From DATLNF01 sp046590575 (GTDB lineage: Bacteria; Actinomycetota; Actinomycetes; BP-191), in contig JBKJUS010000002.1 in NCBI GenBank assembly GCA_046590575.1, positions 1 through 6,077 on the forward strand: a stretch of DNA of 6,077 nt. The letters run 5' to 3'. Each line of letters begins with the position of its first letter. Positions within the stretch are counted from its first letter, which is position 1. The notes under the pieces are model-generated. The model searched no databases. It saw only the letters and a list, made by a program, of their open reading frames with translations, and had not been told where the DNA came from. Shown piece by piece: positions 1-6,077 of the stretch. The position numbers and the translations under genes were made by a program.

Positions 1-281
1 TCCACCTCAGCGGTGAAGTCGACGTGCCCGGGGGTGTCAATGATGTTGATCTGGTGGTCCTTCCACCAGCAGGTCGTCGCGGCCGACGTGATCGTGATGC
101 CGCGCTCCTGCTCCTGCGCCATCCAGTCCATGGTGGCCGCGCCCTCATGCACTTCGCCGATCTTGTACGTGCGACCGGTGTAGTAGAGGACCCGCTCAGT
201 GGTCGTGGTTTTGCCCGCGTCGATATGCGCCATGATCCCGATGTTGCGGGTCTTGGCGAGGGAGTTCTTCGCGCTTGCCAT
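1..281 (-). CDS. fusA: Elongation factor G, N-terminal fragment (cut by the left edge)
   Basis: EF-G is the GTPase that moves tRNA and mRNA through the ribosome after peptide transfer and, with RRF, recycles ribosomes. Only the first 93 of about 700 residues are present. The fragment holds the G1 P-loop AHIDAGKT (residues 18-25), the switch I/G2 region with RGITITSAATT (60-70) and the G3 motif DTPGH (82-86). The stretch GEVHEGAATMDWMAQEQERG (42-61) is diagnostic of EF-G rather than EF-Tu or LepA. The ATG at 281-279 is chosen because it gives the usual short extension of about 17 residues before AHIDAGKT. It lies 26 bases after the rpsG stop, in the normal str order rpsL-rpsG-fusA; tuf would be expected beyond the edge. 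The Shine-Dalgarno sequence is poor: the nearest GGAAG is 16 bases from the start, so initiation may depend on ribosomes arriving from rpsG. Identity is certain; the truncation is only the window boundary. Confidence 0.98.
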   Translation of the reverse strand, partial: MASAKNSLAKTRNIGIMAHIDAGKTTTTERVLYYTGRTYKIGEVHEGAATMDWMAQEQERGITITSAATTCWWKDHQINIIDTPGHVDFTAEV

Positions 282-307
282 GAGGGTCGTCTCGTCGCTT
301 CCGTCAG

Positions 308-777
308 TTACCAGCGGTAGTGCGCGAAGGCCTTGTTGGACTCCGCCATCTTGTGCGTGTCTTCGCGCTTCTTCACGGCCGCGCCAAGGCCGTTGGACGC
401 ATCGAGCAGCTCATTCATGAGCCGCTCAGTCATGGTCTTCTCGCGTCGGGCGCGGGAGTACTGGATGAGCCAGCGCAGTGCCAGAGTGGTCGCCCGACCG
501 GGCTTGACCTCGATGGGCACCTGGTAGGTCGCGCCACCGACTCGACGGCTCTTGACCTCGAGCGTCGGCTTGACGTTGTCCAGAGCACGCTTGAGCGTGA
601 TCACCGGATCGGTGCCGGTCTTCTCCCGGCAGCCCTCCATCGCGCCGTACACAATGCGCTCGGCGGTCGACTTCTTGCCGGCGAGGAGCACCTTGTTGAC
701 CAGCGACGTGACGAGCGGCGAGCCGTAGACCGGGTCGTTGATGACCGGGTGCTTGGGCGCAGGTCCCTTGCGAGGCA

Positions 778-778
<1 letters not shown>
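308..778 (-). CDS. rpsG: 30S ribosomal protein S7
   Basis: S7 binds the 3' major domain of 16S rRNA, starts assembly of the 30S head and contacts the E-site tRNA and mRNA exit region. The product is 156 residues, a normal length. Visible family marks are GKKSTAERIVY (34-44), KSRRVGGATYQVP (76-88), ALRWLI (100-105), AVKKRED (134-140) and the C-terminal NKAFAHYRW (148-156). The start is the GTG at 778-776, giving MPRKGPAPKHP. The open frame runs further upstream, but only as a shadow of rpsL. The GTG shares its first G with the last base of the rpsL TAG stop (TAGTG), and AAGGAG at 792-787 lies 8 bases upstream inside rpsL, so the two genes are tightly translationally coupled. In E. coli, S7 represses the str operon at the rpsL-rpsG junction. 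Here there is no intercistronic space, so that mechanism cannot apply in the same form (inference). Confidence 0.98.
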
Positions 779-1152
<374 letters not shown>

Positions 1153-1189
1153 CCGAAGTCCTTCGTGTCGTCGTACCGGCTGAGCTCGG

Positions 1190-1219
1190 TCTGTGTGGCA
1201 AGTCGTGAAACAGGGTCAA
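1190..1219 (-). promoter_or_regulatory. Possible second, start-proximal promoter P2 of the str operon
   Basis: On the minus strand, TTGACC (1219-1214) is followed 18 bases later by CACAGA (1195-1190), a poor -10. The module resembles P1: both read TTGACC, then TGT, then ACGACTT a few bases on. If active it would start near 1183 and give a leader of about 30 nt that bypasses the upstream hairpins. The weak -10 makes this uncertain; it could instead be a decayed copy of P1 or chance. Confidence 0.3.
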
Positions 1220-1244
1220 TCGTCGGTGAGCCCGAGCGTCCCGG

Positions 1245-1358
1245 CCGACCCACGCGGTCGGGCGTGTTGCATTCCCGGCCCCTGCCTCATGTGCAGGAGA
1301 GGGAGTGCGCCAACGCTGACCGTGAGAGCCGCGGTCCGGGCGCTCGGAAGTGCCCGAG
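1245..1358 (-). other. Structured 5' leader of the str operon mRNA (three hairpins)
   Basis: Three short perfect inverted repeats lie in the predicted P1 transcript. The first is CTCGG-loop of 6-CCGAG (1358-1354 with 1347-1343). The second is CCTGC-loop of 7-GCAGG (1297-1293 with 1285-1281). The third is CCGACC-CGCGTG-like, with a 6-base-pair stem at 1261-1256 and 1250-1245 around a 5-base loop. None is followed by a U run, so they do not look like classical attenuator terminators. They may be structural, or sites for protein or RNA control of ribosomal protein synthesis; short repeats such as these also arise by chance in high-GC DNA. No known riboswitch was recognised. Confidence 0.35.
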
Positions 1359-1379
1359 TTACCCCAGGCACAAGGGGGA

Positions 1380-1408
1380 ACCCTAGCGAGAAGTCGTCCA
1401 CAGGTCAA
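1380..1408 (-). promoter_or_regulatory. Predicted housekeeping promoter P1 of the str operon
   Basis: On the minus strand there is a -35 TTGACC (1408-1403) and a -10 TAGGGT (1385-1380) with exactly 17 bases between them. The -35 matches the sigma-70/HrdB consensus TTGACA at five of six positions, and the -10 has the TAnnnT form common in actinobacteria. Initiation would be at about 1371-1373, giving a leader of about 220 nt before the rpsL GTG. It is the best promoter match I find in the gap and is correctly oriented for rpsL. Its -35 lies about 20 bases from the glycosylase ribosome binding site, so the two divergent control regions touch or overlap. There is no experimental support. Confidence 0.6.
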
Positions 1409-1427
1409 AGGCGCGTCGTCGCGTGGT

Positions 1428-1431
1428 AGGA
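1428..1431 (+). promoter_or_regulatory. Ribosome binding site (or -10) that decides the mug start
   Basis: AGGA lies 8 bases before GTG 1440, good spacing for a Shine-Dalgarno sequence, and supports that start over GTG 1350. The same bases are part of TAGGAC (1427-1432), which could serve as a weak -10. In that case transcription would begin near 1440 and the mRNA would be leaderless. The sequence alone does not separate the two. Confidence 0.5.
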
Positions 1432-1439
1432 CCCCAGGT

Positions 1440-2030
1440 GTGCTCAACTACCCGCGCCCTTCGCGCGCCGAGCTCGCGGCGGCCCTCGGCGAGCCGGTGC
1501 CCGACCTCGTCACTCCGGGCATGCGACTGCTGCTCTGCGGGATCAACCCGAGCCTGTGGTCGGCGGTTGCCGGCTACCACTTCGGCAACCCGGCCAACCG
1601 TCTGTGGCCCACCTTGCACCTGGCCGGCCTCACCGCCCGGCGCCTGCATCCCAGTGAGAGCGAAGAGCTGCTGGCTGCGGGGATCGGGGTCACCAACGTC
1701 GTCAACTACGCCACCGCGACCGCGGCCGAGATCAGCAAGGACCAGCTTTGCGCGGGCCGAGATCGGGTCGTCGCCACCGTCGAACGGTGGGCGCCCGTCG
1801 TGGTCGCCTTCCTCGGGCTGTCGGCGTACCGGACCGCGTTCGCCCGTCCGAAGGCGGCGGTCGGTCGTCAGGAGGAGCGCATCGGCAACACCGTCATCTG
1901 GTTGCTCCCCAATCCCAGCGGGCTCAACGCGCACTACCAGCTCCCGGCCCTGGCCCGGGTGTACGGCGAGCTCCGCGCCACGCTCGATGATCTTGCTGGG
2001 GTCGATCCCCCGGACACCCCGACGTCGTAA
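1440..2030 (+). CDS. mug: Mismatch-specific uracil-DNA glycosylase, Mug/TDG family
   Basis: Enzymes of uracil-DNA glycosylase family 2 excise uracil, thymine or ethenocytosine opposite guanine, leaving an abasic site for base excision repair in the cytoplasm. The 196-residue product has the two family signature motifs. Motif 1 is GINPSLWSAVAGYHFGNPAN (34-53), with Asn36 at the position of the catalytic Asn18 of E. coli Mug. Motif 2 is LPNPSGLNAHY (156-166), in the DNA-intercalating loop. NRLWPTLHLAGL (53-64), GVTNVV (83-88) and ETIG-like EERIGNT (145-151) also fit. One difference is Ser38, where most relatives have Gly in GINPG. GTG 1440 is chosen because AGGA lies 8 bases upstream and actinobacterial relatives start shortly before the VTPGMRLLLCGINP segment. 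An earlier in-frame GTG at 1350 would extend it by 30 residues with no homology-like sequence. It is divergent from rpsL and 38 bases upstream of the lipoprotein gene, with which it may be co-transcribed. No functional link to that neighbour is evident. Confidence 0.92.
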   Translation: MLNYPRPSRAELAAALGEPVPDLVTPGMRLLLCGINPSLWSAVAGYHFGNPANRLWPTLHLAGLTARRLHPSESEELLAAGIGVTNVVNYATATAAEISKDQLCAGRDRVVATVERWAPVVVAFLGLSAYRTAFARPKAAVGRQEERIGNTVIWLLPNPSGLNAHYQLPALARVYGELRATLDDLAGVDPPDTPTS

Positions 2031-2068
2031 GGTCGCTGCGTCCGCACACCGATCAAGGGGGATCATGC

Positions 2069-3052
2069 ATGTCCGCACGCTCCACGTACGCAGTCCCGAG
2101 AGCGTGGCGATCGCTCGCCTGCGCCCTTCTCCTCGCCGGCTCGCTCGCTGCCTGTGGCGACGACGGGGACAGCTCCGCCACCGGCTCCAGCTCCACGCCT
2201 GCGTCCACCGCCCCTTCCAGCTCTCCCACGCCCGCGGCTCCGACGGCCACCGTCCTGGGCATCCAGGGAGTCGACTACGGCTATGTGCTGTCCCAGCCGA
2301 GCGTGCCCGCTGGTCCGGTCCGCATCGACTTCAGCAACCCGGGCAAGGAATACCACATGCTCGAAGGCGGGCTGCTGCTGCCCGGCAAGACACTCGCCGA
2401 CGTGCAGGCGGCGTTGAAGAGTACGGACGAGGGCGCATTCGAGTCCGTCTTCGGCAAGGATGACGGGAACGGCCTGGGCGGTCCCAACATCCTCGCTCCG
2501 GGCGCTGCCACCTCGGTCACCGTCACCACCTTCAAGCCCGGCACCTACGCCTTCATCTGCTTCTTCTCGGTGAAGGGCACCGAAGAGCCACACTTCGCCC
2601 GCGGCATGGTCACCGGTCTCGAAGTCACTGCGGCAACGTCGCCCGCGCCGGCCGAGCCGGTCGCCGATGCAGAGATCTCGATCGACGAGAAGGGGATCAC
2701 CGGGGTCGAAGCGGTGAAGTCCGGCAAGGGCACGTTCAAGATCACCAATACGGGCACCCGGGAGCACTCCCTGCCGATCGTCGCCTACGTGGGGGACACC
2801 ACCTTCGCGGCGGCCGACAAGTACTTTGAGGAGACCCTGGACCAGGGCAAGCCTGAGTCGCCCAACCCGCCGGCTCGCATCGAGGGCGGCCTGAGCCGGC
2901 TTGCTCCCGGCGCCGTGACCTACCTCCACCTCGACCTCAAGCCGGGTCGGTACGTCGTCCTCGACGTCGAGGGCAGCACCGATGAAGAGGACGCGCCGGA
3001 GTACTACAAGGTCAATCCGAAGACGTCGAAGTTCGAGTTCACGGTCGTCTGA
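2069..3052 (+). CDS. Secreted lipoprotein with two cupredoxin-like domains
   Basis: I do not recognise a named family; the 327-residue product looks like an actinobacterial membrane-anchored cupredoxin-type protein. It begins with a lipoprotein signal: basic residues at 11 and 14, a hydrophobic segment, and the lipobox LAAC with Cys29 as lipidation site. A Ser/Thr/Pro/Ala-rich linker follows (33-60). Two beta-rich domains come next (about 61-188 and 202-327) and are related. NPGKEYHML (90-98) aligns with NTGTREHSL (227-235), and LAPGAATSVTVTTFKPGTY (142-160) with LAPGAVTYLHLDLKPGRY (278-295). Domain 1 has a possible type 1 copper ligand set: His96, Cys164, His175 and Met180, in C-x10-H-x4-M order; plastocyanins usually have a shorter Cys-His gap. 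Domain 2 keeps His233, but Asp299 stands where Cys164 does, and it has no matching His/Met. ATG 2069 has AGGGGG 7 bases upstream. A role in electron transfer or copper handling outside the membrane is inference; a purely structural role is possible. Confidence 0.8.
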   Translation: MSARSTYAVPRAWRSLACALLLAGSLAACGDDGDSSATGSSSTPASTAPSSSPTPAAPTATVLGIQGVDYGYVLSQPSVPAGPVRIDFSNPGKEYHMLEGGLLLPGKTLADVQAALKSTDEGAFESVFGKDDGNGLGGPNILAPGAATSVTVTTFKPGTYAFICFFSVKGTEEPHFARGMVTGLEVTAATSPAPAEPVADAEISIDEKGITGVEAVKSGKGTFKITNTGTREHSLPIVAYVGDTTFAAADKYFEETLDQGKPESPNPPARIEGGLSRLAPGAVTYLHLDLKPGRYVVLDVEGSTDEEDAPEYYKVNPKTSKFEFTVV

Positions 3053-3063
3053 CCCACGCCGCA

Positions 3064-3108
3064 GCATGACGAAGGGCCGGTCCCTACGGGGCCGGCCCTT
3101 CGTCGTGC
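3064..3108. terminator. Long hairpin terminator between convergent genes
   Basis: Bases 3064-3084 pair with 3088-3108 around a three-base loop TAC. The core 3068-3080 / 3092-3104 is a perfect 13-base-pair stem; the remainder has two G-U pairs when read as plus-strand RNA (two A-C mismatches in the minus-strand RNA). It starts 12 bases after the lipoprotein stop and ends 11 bases beyond the rpoC stop. There is no U tract on either side, as is common for actinobacterial hairpin terminators. The symmetrical placement suggests it ends transcription from both directions and separates rpoC from the lipoprotein gene. Confidence 0.85.
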
Positions 3109-3118
3109 CCTGGTGCTC

Positions 3119-6077
<2,959 letters not shown>

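Larger units (their letters stand above)
1153..1439. other. Intergenic region between divergent rpsL and mug
   Basis: This 287-base gap holds the control region of the str operon and the upstream region of the glycosylase gene. I see two minus-strand promoter-like modules starting with TTGACC, three short hairpins in the putative rpsL leader, and the ribosome binding sites of both flanking genes at its two ends. No tRNA, small RNA gene or convincing small protein was found. Open frames crossing it are high-GC shadows. An 8-base direct repeat ACCCCAGG occurs at 1361-1368 and 1431-1438. Confidence 0.7.

Noticed and set aside
24..420. Plus-strand open frames opposite fusA and rpsG
   Set aside because: They are antisense to certain genes, have no family motifs or ribosome binding sites, and are typical of high-GC sequence.
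1216..1401. 61-codon minus-strand frame in the rpsL leader, considered as a leader peptide
   Set aside because: Its start codon lies between the -35 and -10 of the predicted promoter, so it would not be on the transcript; no ribosome binding site was seen.
1361..1438. Direct repeat ACCCCAGG at 1361-1368 and 1431-1438 as a regulator binding site
   Set aside because: Only 8 bases, not part of an inverted repeat and 70 bases apart; expected by chance often enough in GC-rich DNA.
1350..1439. N-terminal extension of the glycosylase from GTG 1350
   Set aside because: No spaced Shine-Dalgarno sequence, no sequence typical of the family in the extra 30 residues, and it would place the str promoter inside a coding sequence.
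2065..2463. ATG at 2065 as an alternative start upstream of the lipoprotein
   Set aside because: It is in a different frame that lacks the signal peptide and lipobox and belongs to a shadow frame running through mug.
2063..3067. 334-codon minus-strand frame opposite the lipoprotein
   Set aside because: Arg- and Gly-rich antisense shadow with no domain motifs, while the plus strand has a clear signal peptide, ribosome binding site and domain duplication.

Overview
This window is an ordinary high-GC actinobacterial core-genome segment: the rpoC – str operon neighbourhood. Two genes in the opposite orientation sit between the two halves. The evidence for an actinobacterium is GC-rich third codon positions, frequent GTG starts, and actinobacterial-type RpoC, S12, S7 and EF-G sequences. 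I cannot name the genus.

Layout from right to left along the minus strand. rpoC (RNA polymerase beta-prime) enters at the right edge without its N-terminal part and ends at 3119. After a gap come rpsL (S12, 778-1152), rpsG (S7, 308-778) and the start of fusA (EF-G, 1-281, cut by the left edge). rpsL and rpsG overlap by one base (TAGTG), and rpsG and fusA are 26 bases apart, so this is the usual str operon. Its likely promoter and a structured leader of about 220 nt lie in 1153-1439.

On the plus strand, between rpsL and rpoC, lie a Mug/TDG-family mismatch-specific uracil-DNA glycosylase (1440-2030) and, 38 bases on, a secreted lipoprotein with two cupredoxin-like domains (2069-3052). This pair is divergent from the str operon and convergent with rpoC. 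A very long, nearly perfect hairpin (3064-3108) separates the lipoprotein from rpoC and probably terminates transcription from both sides.

Functionally, the minus-strand genes supply transcription and translation machinery. The plus-strand pair is unrelated to that role: one gene repairs deaminated or alkylated cytosine products in DNA, the other is predicted to sit on the outer face of the membrane and may bind copper. I see no CRISPR array, insertion sequence, tRNA, phage gene or defence system, and no convincing new system. The most interesting items are the two-domain lipoprotein, whose second copy has lost the metal ligands, the reverse-oriented insert in a normally conserved locus, and the str leader with two related promoter-like modules and several hairpins.
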